Assembly: GCA_015501585.1 (NCBI GenBank)
Contig: JADNRY010000007.1
Location: 620,001 to 684,000, forward strand
Source: Rhodocollybia butyracea
Taxonomy: Eukaryota > Basidiomycota > Agaricomycetes > Agaricales > Omphalotaceae
Length of the DNA stretch: 64,000 nt
Reading direction: 5' to 3'
This document shows, piece by piece, positions 25,903-38,240 of the stretch. Under the pieces are notes generated by a model. That model saw only the letters and a list, made by a program, of their open reading frames with translations. It searched no databases and was not told the origin of the DNA. Positions within the stretch are counted from its first letter, which is position 1. Each line of letters begins with the position of its first letter. Both the position numbers and the translations under genes were made by a program.

Positions 25903-26762
25903 GAACTTTGCGGAGAATATAATGCTGAAAAGACAATAAGATGAAAAATTATAGAGATAACAGGAGGACATGTAGAGCTTCTTATATCGCTGGAAGAGTA
26001 CTACCCACTGCGGAAGTAAGTATGCTGGGGCCAATGTGCAGACTGTGCTTTGGCTATGTTTCCAGCATGACCACATAGCATTCTCTACTTATCGTCTGCT
26101 CTGCACACTTCTGGGCGTCACGGTGATCCATGGTTATTCACTGTAAGCATCAGTATTTAGTTGGAGGACTGCGCAATAGCCTATTGATTCTATGAAACAT
26201 TAGAGATTCTTTGGGCGATAGAGACTGTCAGTAGATTACTCGGTTCTTTCTTTTCGAGGCAACGGCTAGAATGGTAGAGCGTTTTACGTGCTGATTTGCC
26301 TTTCTTTCCTAGCGCGCGGTTTCCGAGAATCATTCATAAAGTTATTCGAGTTGCCCGTCGAAGTTAAGGGGAAAGACACTGAGCTTTATCATAGACATTG
26401 GTATGTGTATCGGACGGTTTTCGTTGAGTAATATCGAATTTTTGACATAGTCAGTTGGTCGAAAGCCTCCGAAAGGTCCATTTCCGGTCACATGTCCCAA
26501 ACCTTGCCCTGAATTAGCGCGAAGGGAATGTGGGGTGCTTAGCAGACGGGCTTCTCGGTTCACTCAAAACGCACTTCAGCGTTATGGTAATATGTATTTA
26601 CAACCTAGTAATAAGTACTGAACTTTAACCTGAGCAGACCAAGTATGCATAAATATACATGCCGGAGCAGAGCAAAACAACCCATTCTGCTTTTTGTAAA
26701 CAATAAATTAGTTCTTTTACAGTGAATATTTGAATGATATATGTGCGACAAATCTTTGCCAT
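25903..26762. other. Intergenic region
   Basis: Between the beta-lactamase-fold gene start and the DPH7 stop. A minus frame at 26342-26563 has no motif. No RNA gene recognised; the GGTAGAGCG at about 26272 is not part of a tRNA fold. Confidence 0.5.
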
Positions 26763-28212
26763 TTACCCACTCCAAAAATGTAAACTGTGGTCATAAAACG
26801 AACAACTCACGATCGCAGTTTTTTGGTCTTTTGTTGAGGGGGCAAAAGACCAATCTACGCCATAAGCTAATGATTCGTGAGCGTCGAAGCGCTGGATAAT
26901 CTTACCCGGAGACGAGGGTAAAGATGGCGAAAGCGGGATATCTTCCAGAGTAACATATTCCGAGTTCGATGTCCAAGCAAGCTCGTCAAATCGCAGAATC
27001 TTGAACCCATCATGCATACAAGCGACGAGGAGATCGGATCTTCTATACGCGGAAGGATGCCACTTGACTCTCCATGCTCCTCCGCCAACGTCGGTTTGAG
27101 AAAGTGACACAAGAGGTTTTCGAGTGTCGAAGAGGGTTACGTTGGAGTCATAGCTGTAGGAGGGGGGGAAGGGAGTGAGTGGTAAAAGATGGAAGAAGTG
27201 ATTGAAGTCTTTACCTGCCTACAGCGAGTAGATGTTCAACGTGGGGATGAGATTGGATCGTTGTGATTCCTGCGTCGAATCTAACAAGCTAAATATGCTG
27301 AAACACGTAGCTTGCAAGAAAATGAACGAACCGTCTGTTCACGAAAGTAGGGTTACACATCGGCGACCTTACATCCCATCCCTTCAACTTAAAATCGTCT
27401 CCACCCGAGAAAACGATATTTGTATCCCAGTAATCCCATGCGGCAATCCAGGGTTCGTAATCATGGGCTGTCCATTTTTTTGAGATCGCAAGGTAGCTTG
27501 GGGTGGCCTCCGCCAGTACGAGGTTGCCGTCGGAAAGGGAAACTATGAGTTTTCCCGGTTCTCTGAGCCAATAGCCTGAGCAGTCGATTGATACTTTGAA
27601 CAGAATGGATACGCACGAGCTTGGGTAGCGCCTATTTGACCAGTCTAGGGAAAGACACAGGACTTCTGATGAGGACGCGACGTTAAGCGAGCCCATTTCC
27701 TGAAGCCGCGACTAGGACTCCTTTTAATTCTAACGAAAAAAGGACTATATCGCTTCCTTAACCAACCTCTTCGAAGTTCCAGTCAAGAAGATAGATTTCC
27801 CCTTCTGAGCCGGCAAGAGCAAGCGTGGCTTTGCTAGAAGCAGATCTGTGACACCTTCGTTTGATTATTCTTGATTTGAACAGTTTTCTAAAAGCTAATT
27901 GAAAGAACGACCGTACCATTTCATATCTGGAAGTGCTGAGAAACTAATTTTTTGGATATTTTCACTTCAAGGGAGCTTGAGCAAGCCGAACCTGAGAGAA
28001 CTATGGAACATAACCCACAATGAACTTTTCGCGATATCATCTTGATCATATTGGCATTGAAAGACGAGGCATTGGCCATCTCTTTTTTGAGGCCCTGTCC
28101 TGACTACTTCGTCTGATTTGACAAGGTTGTATGTACCACATACAAATATATCTTGAGCATCTGGATGGGGGCAGAATTCTACAGAGTCTGCGGGTAAGAT
28201 GGTATCAAACAT
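26763..28212 (-). CDS. DPH7: Diphthine methylesterase, WD-repeat protein Dph7/Rrt2
   Basis: Acts in diphthamide synthesis on elongation factor 2, removing the methyl ester from methylated diphthine before the final amidation; cytosolic. Seven exons close in frame: 28212-28019, 27964-27917, 27854-27767, 27699-27617, 27562-27368, 27280-27215, 27153-26763, giving 354 residues. Family signatures are ADSVEFCPHP at the N-terminus, FVCGTYNL, SDGNLVLAEA, WTAHDYEPWIAAWD, FSGGDDFKLKGWD, SHPHVEHLLAVGSYDSNV and GGAWRVKWHP. The length matches the family. It is divergent from the AGTRAP-like gene with 139 bp between ATGs. Identification is strong by motif order. Confidence 0.88.
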
Positions 28213-28351
28213 GTATTAAGCGCCGGTTTATGAGCGCGCTTACGCGCTTATAACCAGTAACGTTTCTATCACCAAACAACACGTTGAGCAAGCAACGCCG
28301 CTTTGCCGGAACTACTGCAAGAACGGCGTCACAGCTTTGTTGAAAACCATT
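28213..28351. promoter_or_regulatory. Shared divergent promoter of DPH7 and the AGTRAP-like gene
   Basis: Only 139 bp separate the two start codons, so both promoters must overlap here. It contains a GCGCTTACGCGC palindrome-like stretch (about 28234-28249) and no clear TATA box. Confidence 0.55.
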
Positions 28352-29072
28352 ATGGACTTTGTGCAAGGCCTCGACCCATCTAAACTCGTCCTGTTTGGGA
28401 CGGTAACTACTGTTTCTTGTCTGTCTTGCGCAATGCCTGAATTTGATACAGGGATTTTCCTTCTTTCTCTCTGGATTTTCAGTTCCGCCTTACAACCTCC
28501 CGATCTTTCTTTTTGGAATATACGCGCAAGAAAATGCTGATGCATTTATGTCTTTGCAGGCCGTGCGTAGAATCAAACTGAAAGCTTACTAGTAGCTCAC
28601 CTGTCTCTCAGTTCACTGGCCTCCTCGGTGCATCAATACTGTACGACGTGGTTTGGATGATAGTAAATGAACAGGGAGGTTTCGTCAAGGTCCTCACCAT
28701 ATTGTTGTTGCTCCTTAAAGTGAGTGCTTTTCAACTCTTGAATTTTGCTCCTCTAACTTGAACTATGTAGCTTCCCACATTCCTTTCATTCGCTCTCGCT
28801 GCAAGGCAACGAGGAGCACAGTTTGGCGGGCTTGGTATTCGTGGAAATGACCTCGGTGGTCCCACTGGTCTGTCAGAATATCATGTTCTATCAGCTGCTC
28901 TCTTATTTTTATCTTAGTATGGGCCATGCCAGGCGGTTTTACTAGTTCTCGCGATGGATACCAGAATGTCGATGAAGTTCCCGCTCCCGCTCCACCCAGA
29001 GCCGCAGCCCCACCGCCTCCTCTAGCTCCTCAAGCTCCCGCTCATGCACCTGGAGCTTACCAGACCGTTTAA
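28352..29072 (+). CDS. AGTRAP-like four-helix membrane protein
   Basis: Five exons (28352-28402, 28452-28562, 28612-28719, 28771-28867, 28918-29072) give 173 residues. Hydrophobic segments alternate with short loops: KLVLFGTGFSFFLSGF, NLPIFLFGIYAQ, FTGLLGASILYDVVWMIV and VLTILLLLLKLPTFLSFAL, followed by ARQRG. This order resembles the angiotensin-receptor-associated protein (AGTRAP) domain, where a GGLLAT-type helix and an LLLK-then-RERG helix occur in the same positions. The C-terminal quarter is Pro/Ala-rich. No function is known for fungal members that I can state. The stop lies 32 bp from the REV3 stop, so the 3' ends of the two genes must overlap or abut. Confidence 0.65.
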
Positions 29073-29104
29073 ATGCAAGAATACTCGTCTAGTCACCAAA
29101 TATT

Positions 29105-32100
29105 CTATAATAAATTACCTACCACTTCATTCTTCACCTCGGGATTATTCTCGTCTACCATCTCTTGTACCAGCTCGTGTAGAATCCCAAGGAATTCTGT
29201 TCTTGCTTCTGCCTTTTTCCGCGCATAAAACCAGGAGCAATCTAGAGATTGACATTGAGCCGCATCCTCTAGGGCGGTCCCCGTGCATGAGGAACAGACT
29301 TGGTGCGTGTTGATCAGGCGTTGCTCATTGGCGCGAATCCGGGTCAAGAGGCCCGCGAGGGTTGACTGTGGCTGTTTCCAACATTCAGTACATAAGCCTG
29401 TGTGGTCTTGTTAGCATTGACTCGGAGAGTATAAACAGCACCCGAAGGACCTTGTAGAGCGAAATTTCCACAGATTAGGCACTCAGAGTGATCAAAATGT
29501 TCACTGATGTTGAATCGGTCTAACTCGACAATTTGAGGACCACCTCCTTTGCTAGGGGAGACAACGTCTATCCGTCTGGGTTTGGGCATTTCATTGTACC
29601 ATTGGCGAACGTCGGCTCCAACTAGGTTGAAAATTCGTTCTAGTGGTGGAATTAGTACCCTCGTAATGTAATATGTGGCGTCGAGTTGAGTGTGGCTGGG
29701 ATGTAGGTAAGCTTGATTCCTTGAAAATAAAACGGACATACGGGTTTCGGAGAAACTCCAGTGGATCTGTGGCTCTGTCGACGAGCTTGGACCCTGGTTC
29801 ACCGCTAGCAATGACATAAGGTACTCGTTCACCGTATTGAGGTTCGTCACTGGGATCTGTCAATGTTCTTTTTGCAGCCACGGCGACACCTGGGGGAGGT
29901 AGTCCCTTTTCGCTACGAGTGGGTCAGAATCCATGTGGTTCTCTGCAATAAATCAACCACCTGTAAGTTCCCATTCTGACTTCCTTCGCGAATATGAAAT
30001 CCTGAACTGGTGCTCTGTTTTCCAACAATTTGGTCCATTGGTCGCAACAGTATTCCTTGACCTCGCTCAAATCTTGTGTGCGGAATAAAATTCTGCAGAG
30101 CAAATAATCAGTTAAAGCTATACGAAGATGGGAAATATTACTTTAAACAGCTCTCTGTCATTTTCTGTTGTGCCAAGATACCATCCCTACGGACTGTTTC
30201 GATGCCTTTAGCGTCGAAAACGGGTTCCTTGTCATCGATATTTTCGTATTTGAAGCCTACGTAGCGCTTTTTTGCCATGAGTACGCAGGGGTGATAGACC
30301 TAAGGATGCTTAGTACTAGCGAACGACGGCATAACAGGATATTTTGTCACTTTTTCAAATTTTAACTTGACTGGGGCTGGGTTAAGAGCGGTAACGGCGT
30401 CAGCGATCTCATAGCCAATGCGGAATGCTTGTTCGCGGGTCTTTCCCTGCAAGTAACTTGGGTGATATGAGCGGTAGTCGTGACATTGTTGTATCTGACC
30501 CACATAAACACACTGTCTGTATCTCCATACACCACCTCAGCCCCCCATTTCTTTGTCTCATTAATGAGAGTGATTGCCTGTTTAGGATGTCAGTCCAGTA
30601 CCAGTGACTCTCCGATCGTCCATACAGACTTTCTCCAGCGTCTCTCGGCCACTCTGCACAATGCTGTCTGCAATTTCTACGGCAGGCATCCTTCCTGAGA
30701 AGCTAGCGCTAGTATACCCATAAGTGACGTTGGCTATATATTTGAGCCCTAACTGGCGCGCATTGAGAATCTTGGTAAGGGCCTACAAAAGTCATTTCAT
30801 AGTTAAAGACATACGCAATTTGATGGGATAAACTAACCTTGTCATGTTTGTATCCCTTCATGGCCTGCTTCACCATGACACGGGTATCCAGTAGCTCTGT
30901 TAACATTCGTGGAAGCAGGCCTTTTCGCACATCCCCGCGCACAAACATAAGACCGTTGGGTAAAACTATGATCAGGTCAGCCATGAAAGCTTTCAAACTT
31001 CCATCTCAGGGAGTACATACCGTTGATATGGTCTTTCAATACTTCAAGAAGCCCCGGAGCTCGATCCAGGTCATCGATAACTCCGAATTTGTTACGACCT
31101 TGAAAGTCTACCACTCTTCCCAGACAGGTAGAATAGCACATATTCTATCAACAAAATCAATGACGGACTCGAGATAAAGATGAACAAGATACGGTTCACA
31201 CCTGGGCAATCATCAGAGATGGGTAGAGACTCTGAAAGTCCAAGACGACGAGTGGACTTGTATAGAGTGCAGATTGAGGTTCCATAACCAAGGGAATACA
31301 CTCTGCTGCATTCTGCTTACCAACCTGTAAAGCACAATTAGATTTTATTTCGAGCATAGGACACGATAATCATACATCACTCTTGCTGGGCGAAATGAGC
31401 ACAAAACTCTCTGGCTTTGCCATTCGAAACATAAACGATTCGACCTTGAATTGGGACCCCCGACTTATCACAGAATAGAAATCCACGCCAAAAACACGAG
31501 CGAATTCACTAGAAATACCCATGAAAAAAAACAAGTCGTTTGCACAGCCGAGTACTTACGCTGTTTTAGTGACCGTCTCAGACTGGTTTAAGATCTCGAT
31601 ATTGAGCGAAGCTCGGCGGGACCAGTAACGAATCAGTATAGCTGCATGAACTGGAGACTCGCTCCAATACCACTTTGTCAGCGTGGAAGGACTGTATTTG
31701 GGTACCCTGGCCATCGTGTTAGCTGAAAGTTGGATCCCAGTTAAGGATTGTAATTACCGTCGGCCGAGAACCTGGAAAGCCACATTCTCGAATGTATAAA
31801 TGTTCAATGTGTGTTCAGAACGCATTATCCGCCAAAGATTGAAAATATGGCGTCCAGCGACTTTTAGGGTTGTGGTATGTCTGTGGTCCCATTGAGTGTC
31901 ACCGCCTGAGGAATACCGAGGAGGTGCGCGGGAGATTAGGTCCTCCAATTCAAGGCCTGGGATATACTGTTAGACGAAAATATATATCGAAGGGGGGCTC
32001 AAACGCTACCGAATGAACGCGCTCTTGCGGAGAAGTAACCCCAAGATGCATTTTGAACATCCCACCCTGTGAGAATGTCGGGATCCAATTCCACGACGAT

Positions 32101-34920
32101 GTCCACGAATGAGTTTATCAAATCCAGCTCAGATGAAAACACTTCAAGGGATACGCCGGGCAGTCTTGCGTTATTAAGTTGCGTGGAACCGACACAGGCT
32201 ACGCGCGCAACCAAGGGCTCGTCTTCAACTGCTTGGAACGTATAAAACATGGCGACGAGTTCTGTGATCCCATTAAGGAAACGAGGATCTTTTCCTATTC
32301 GTGAAGGTGACACGTACCATCTTCTTCCCCGTGTGGTAATCGACCAGCATTTGACAGTGCTGTTTTGTGAGGTTAACCATCGATATGCTAAGCTTGATGA
32401 TGTTTCCTTACCAAAGACTTCCAGTGACAATATACTCATATCTTCCTTCCCGCGAGAAACGTTACTATCTACTCTCACCGGAGAAGCCTTGAGTCCATAC
32501 TTGTTAACTTGTGTGGGGCCTTGGATCTAGAAAAAGGTCTAAGCTTCAGACCAGCCAAATAAAGCAAAAAGGCGCACTTGTGACCTGGATGAAAAATCGA
32601 CTGATTTCGATTTCCCTTCTTGGGAGCTAAGCCATTTGCGAGTCTCTTTGGCACTTGGGGGAGAGCCAGCGAATTCCCAGCCACAGATGTCCGAATCCAG
32701 CTTCCCTTCACCGGGAAGAATCAAATTGACAAAAGGGTCATCGTCAATCGCGTTAGAACTTGACACCCAGTCTTCGAGACATGATATTCCTTCGCCGCCT
32801 CTCAGATTATACACCAAACCTGCATACTCTCGAGGTCCAGCCGGAGCATCCCTTTCGTCGGAGTAATAAGGCGCCCGATATATGCGGCTTTTTAGTCCTA
32901 GATCTTCGATGGTAGAGAGAAGTTGGGAAGCGGAGGGTGGAAGGACGGAGAATTGATACCTGAACCTACTGGGGCGAAGGATCTTGTCCCAGGACCATGT
33001 CGATTGAGATATAACGGCCTGGACTACAGTTCTGGGTAAACTCGGTGATACAGTGGAAATGGAGACATTCGTTAGTACCATGGCGTTGGTACCACTTTGT
33101 GGGCTACAGGGACCAGTTAGAAAATACGTCGGGAATACTCATCATCAGACCAACTTTGAAGCGGGAAATTCATCTTTGGCTCTTGTTTCGACCAAAACAT
33201 GTGTTTTTCTAAGTAAGGTATTCAGTTTATCTGAGTAGAGATGAGGTGGGCCAGTTTCACCTCGACGGAGTAGGTGAACCTCTGCCAGAGCTATAAAAAA
33301 GTTGAGGCCACGACAAGAGCTAATAGTGTTACTAATACCTTTCATCCGAAACCTCTGACGCTGCCCTCTTAAAACTGCACATGAAATGAGTAGGAAGAAG
33401 GCAGCAATAGAGTGTAATCCCACCTCGTTAACTGCAGTACTTGACCAGCGTTGCCAATGTTGTCGATAAATGGGTTTTCACTAAGAGAACCTCAGCAAAT
33501 GCGACAGCTTACATCTATGAATCTTACTCTGAAAGTCCTTGATCTTCTGCTTCTGGCGAGCACGAGTCGCGTTGCATGATAGTATCGGCGACGTTCTCTT
33601 CGTCGAGCTCATCCTCTGGCTGCCAGTTATCATCGTGAGGTAGTTCATCATTTAAGGGACCATCTAAATATTCATCGTCATCTCTATCCTCCTCCACTCG
33701 CAGATCTTCCACAGAAAGGAAGGAGACGTCAACATCCACGTTGCCCACATCTTCCGGTCTGTCATCCCCAATACTGTGTACCAGTTCCGATCGAAGAACT
33801 GGGCTATGATCAGTTTTCCGCGGTTTCCAAGTCTTATATTCGTCTTCCCACAAAGCTTCAATACTTTCGAAGGTAGTCATAACCGCATCTTCCCAGCTCT
33901 GACCTTTATCGTTGCTTGGAGCAACAACAGTCCGTTCGTGCTCTATCCGACGACGGATCTCATCCCAATACCGAGCTTCTGCCACCCATTCGCCGCCAGA
34001 TCCTCTTGAAGATTCACTGAGGTCAATTGGGATATCTGGAGATGGATTCAGTCCACGAGAGTGTCTTCGTTTGCGTTCATCTTCCCAAAGTTCACGGACG
34101 CTGATAACAAGTGGCTCGCTAGGTAGAAGGGGCGCTGGTATTTCGAGTTTGTGGTGCCATTCTCGCGCCACTAGTTTGCGTCTGTTCAAGATTTGATGAG
34201 CAGCTGCATCTATTTCTAGCGACATTCGCGATTGACGAAAGTAGGAAGATTGAGGGAAATGATATTGTTGCTCGGATGTAGAGGAATCAGATGGGTCGTC
34301 ATCTTGACCTCGCTGAAGGACGTGACCAAGCTCGATCCAACCACAACCATAAAGCCCAAAGTCGGAGAGGAATTGTAAGGTGTAATTCAAATGACTTTCG
34401 TAAATACAGAAGCGAGTACCCATGACTGTTCCGTTGCGCATCATAGTGACTATGCGGGATACAAGAGCGGGATCTGCGACTAGGACTTTGAGAAAAGGAT
34501 TGTAAGAAGAATGAAATCCGTAAAAGTGCACGCCTTTCACTAAAATAACTGAACGAATGTACCGAGATTTGGATAAGCCAGGATCTTTGCGAAGCGATAG
34601 AGCAACAGCGTGGTTTAGAGATCGCCTGAGTTTCGTAGTGTAATTTTTGACTTGTACAGGATAAGCCAGAGGATCATGATGGATTGAATTGTCTGGAACT
34701 CACCGTGGCTAGCTGTTAATTTCCCCGAATACTCCACGAAAAAGTATGGATAGACCTGGTGTATATGCGCACAAGTCTTTTTCCCGTTCTCATTTGGCCC
34801 GTAGATGCGCAAGACGGGTACTTTGGGAAGCGAAGAGTTGTCGAGGACACCGGGTTGAGCGAGATAATAGTCGACTTGATTGATTTGAACCCGTAGATTA
34901 GGGTTGTGCGAAGAGTCCAT
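29105..34920 (-). CDS. REV3: DNA polymerase zeta catalytic subunit
   Basis: B-family polymerase for translesion synthesis, working with Rev7 and Pol31/Pol32. Start at 34920 (MDSSHNPNLRVQINQVDYYL). Exon 1 is 34920-34704 and exon 2 opens at 34650 and runs to about 33530. The polymerase core is clear: motif A DFQSLYPSLMIAQ near 31200-31255, motif B region ANVTYGYTSASFSGRMP near 30680-30730, motif C YGDTDSVF near 30505-30530, and the ExoII-like LDPDILTGWDVQ at about 32070-32100. The C-terminus has two cysteine clusters, ECLICG with CTEC, and CSSC with CQSLDC; the second binds 4Fe-4S in homologues. Many introns; the exons between about 33100 and 33530 could not be resolved, and downstream boundaries are approximate. 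Confidence 0.88.
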
Positions 34921-35166
34921 GATAGTATACAGAAAAAAAAAACGATAAATAAGAATAATGAACACGAGAACGCGTCGGTGGTGGTGAGTTGAGTGAGCTG
35001 AGTTCAAAGGATTTTTGACGCCCATGTGCGGAGGCGCCCACTCGCCTAACATGGCAGATGAAAAGAGTGAGTGCTGCCGGTTTTTCGTTACGGGCGGGCC
35101 CCGGCGTTGAGCGTTTTCTGTAGAAGTCATCCAACTTAGCGACGATGAATTGATCAACGTTGGGTG

Positions 35167-37171
35167 ATGGCGAGTCCCTTAGTCGTTGTGCCCGTCTATC
35201 TCTCACTTATCGCTTCTATAGGTGCTTTCGAGTCCGTCAAACTGACGATCCAGACTACGAGGGCAAACCCCGAGATTTTAGCCGGCCAGTCTCTCAGTGT
35301 CTTTCCGCGTTTACCCCACTTACCACTTTGTGTTTAGACCTGACCTGGTTTATGTTGGAACGCCAAAACCTCTCGGCCCAACAAGCTACCTCCACCGCCT
35401 TGAACGATGCTCCGGCATGCGCCTCTCAGCTCATCGCTTCAGATGCTCTTACCGTCGTCGCCCCACACCTTATCTCCAAATTCGAAAAGGTTCACTACTG
35501 GCATGGTATCTCCATCGACCCTCCTGAACTTCTCTACCGCTCGGATCTCGAGTCCAACCCCTTCTTCGTTCCTCTCCCAGAGACCAGATGGTCTCAGCTC
35601 CCTGTCAAGACCGCCGAAGGAGTCTTCGAAACGCCACTCAACCCGGTCTGGCATATCGCTGCTCCCAAGATAATTGCCTTATTGAAGAAACGCGGCATCA
35701 AGTACTCTGCCCTCAAGGCAGTTCGCTTCTCTACCTCTGACGAACACGGGAAGAAAACTCTAGGCCCAATTGTAATCTGGATTGCCACCCTCCAAACACC
35801 ACCAGCGCCGAGAACGCCTGTGACGTTTCGCCCGACATTCTCCATATCCTCAAGGACCATAAAGTCGAGGGTGCTGTTGTCGAATGGTACGAAGGCTCCG
35901 CGGAGAAGCTGTCCGGTCCGGCTCTTATGCGCGTCGCCGGCGAAACCGACCCAACCCACTACGTCCGTCGCCCGTTCACAGCCGCGCTGGGAATGGCCTC
36001 ATGAAGTATCGTAGAGAACATGAGTGAATACAACTGAGTAGCACGTACATGCGGAAGGAAAGCGGATGCCCAGGGTACCGTCTCTTTCTTTTTCCACGAA
36101 AACAAGTACAAGAATGGCGAGCCTAGTGCCAGGGTCCTTGCCGTCAGCAACATGCACGTCCTCCGCGCGGATACGACCGTGGACTACCAGTTCATGGGCA
36201 CTGGCGCACCTCGCCAATTCGTTCGAGTCTGTGGATTCCGTCGATTCTAGCGCTTCCTTAACGAGACCAGAGCCTTGGTCGCCAAGAACGTCGTTGAGGC
36301 TGTCCGCCTGGCTGAAGAAATTGCGCGATTGGAGGCCAAGCCGAGGAGTAAGAACCAGGAGCAGGAGGACGAGGACGAGGATGGGTTGGAGATTAAGAAA
36401 TGTCAGCTGAACAAGGTGATCAAGGACAACGCCAAGCTCCAGGTGTTCTACAAGGAGGTCAATAATCAATGGAACGATATCGCGCGCCGAGCCATCGGCT
36501 TCGTTGACTGGGCACCCAGCATCTCCATTGACGTCGACGATCGCCATTACACTCGGGACCTTGGCACAGTCGAGCTTGATTCGCACAAGCTCAAGGATAA
36601 CTTCCAGGGTAACGTAGTCGACCTCGGTGCGTTTTCTCCCGTGAACATCTATCTCGCCTAATAAATATAACCTTCAGGAAACAAATTTACTTCTCACGAA
36701 CTCGACACTATGTTCTGGCCTAACAATTCCAATCGGTTCGGGCTCAAGTTCCCCTCCAGTCGTCTACTCAGGATCCAGGGTGTTGTTACGCGCGAGCTCC
36801 TAGACACTCCCGACTGTTACGACGAGAATGGGGATCCCGTTTATATTGTCGGGAAGAACGGCAACACCGCCGACTTTACAGTGGGACGCTATTCCGGACT
36901 GGAGGCTTATCTCTGCAATGAGTTGGGTAGAGAGTCTACCCAAGTGGCCATTTACAACTACAGTAAGATGTCTGGCAACTTCTCCGCAAAGGGCGACTCG
37001 GGCTCGCTCATCTTCACCGGCGATGGCCGTATGCTCGCTATCCTCCACTCTGACATGCCGAAAGGTCGCAGCAGCCACGTCTCCTATGGAACCCCTGCGT
37101 GGTGGGCTATCGACCAACTCAAAGTACGTTATCCGCACGCCGACTTCAACCGCACGACCTTCTTCTCGTGA
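35167..37171 (+). pseudogene. Decayed member of a basidiomycete trypsin-like (GDSGS) protein family
   Basis: A long conserved protein can be followed across three frames. The N-terminal part (NDAPACASQLIASDAL through LGPIVIWIAT) runs from about 35340 to 35785, then the frame shifts by one base near 35790. The next block ends in a stop where a foreign-looking segment occupies 35998-36055. The frame resumes at ADAQGTVSFFFHENK and meets an in-frame TAG at 36248-36250 before continuing intact through a normal intron (about 36628-36677) to TGA at 37171. The C-terminal half keeps GDSGSLIF (about 36994) and an earlier SNMHVL, positions that look like the Ser and His of a trypsin-like fold. Retained introns argue against a retrocopy. 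An upstream in-frame exon (35167-35296, joined by a 41-nt intron) may or may not belong. Confidence 0.72.
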
Positions 37172-38240
37172 ACGTGAACACAACTGTCTTTTACTGCAAG
37201 CATACTATAGCCCACCAAGCTCTCCATCAAGTGTAATCCTAAATAAAATAAAAAAGCTGGAAATAACGTGTTCCTGCGCTCCAATGGCTTGAGATATTTT
37301 TGAGCAATACTCATTGTACTTTAATGATTTTATATCCTCAAACTGGGATACTTCCGAGAATTATCAGAACAGCGGGTTGAACATCGAGCACCATCGGTAC
37401 GATGCTGCCATCAAACAAGCATTTGTAATGACGGCACCACCACCGTTGTTGTTGTACTTAGGTCTTGCAATGCATCCGGGAAGAACGCCAGTTAGGTGGA
37501 GAAGATGTCGATGCAGCCCCATTGGATGGAAAAGCTGGGTGAACTAAAGTGAAATGATAAGTGAAAAACAAGTGAAAGCGGTACGTAGGTACGGCTATCT
37601 GATTAAATAACTACTTGTATCTTTGCCGACTCTCTTTAGTTGCAACGGTCCCGAGCTAGGCGGACAATTCTAGCTTCCAGTAAAAAGTTCATCCTGCATG
37701 GGGCTCAAAACCTCAGGAGCCCGATTCTTTTCCTTGCCACGGCCCATTAAGAAGAGATACTTTAGAAGCCTCTACACTTGCTGATGGGCGAACACAGAAC
37801 AGCTTCATAAGTTATCTATGGAGTTCAAATCGCCATGTCATCTCGTAACATCCGCTGCCTTCAGAGTAGGAAGGTGCACACCTTTCCGTAGCAAGTTTCC
37901 CGATTTTCGAATATGAAAGTGACGCAAGGAAGGCAGCTAGAACAGAAGGATGTACTTCAACAAAGGCCGCGACGGAATATCCAAGGGTAAATCCATAAGC
38001 AAAAATGACACAAGAGATTTTGTTATTTCTTCGGGGAGTGCTCATAAATTCCTCGTGGGAATTTACATAGATTTCACAGCGTGAACTTCAACATGCACAG
38101 TCAAAGCACAGTTGATGTACACAGTTGCTTGAAAACAACACAATCTTCAGCTCTAACACAGCTCTAGGATAGTTCAATATAATCCATCGTAAGTATAATA
38201 ACTGGGTTTGACACGACTTCCAGCCTTACTCTAGCTCGCT
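37172..38240. other. Intergenic region
   Basis: Between the pseudogene and the FAD monooxygenase. Frames at 37314-37547 and 37812-38045 lack motifs. No repeat or RNA gene recognised. The last 100 bases are the likely monooxygenase promoter and leader. Confidence 0.5.
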
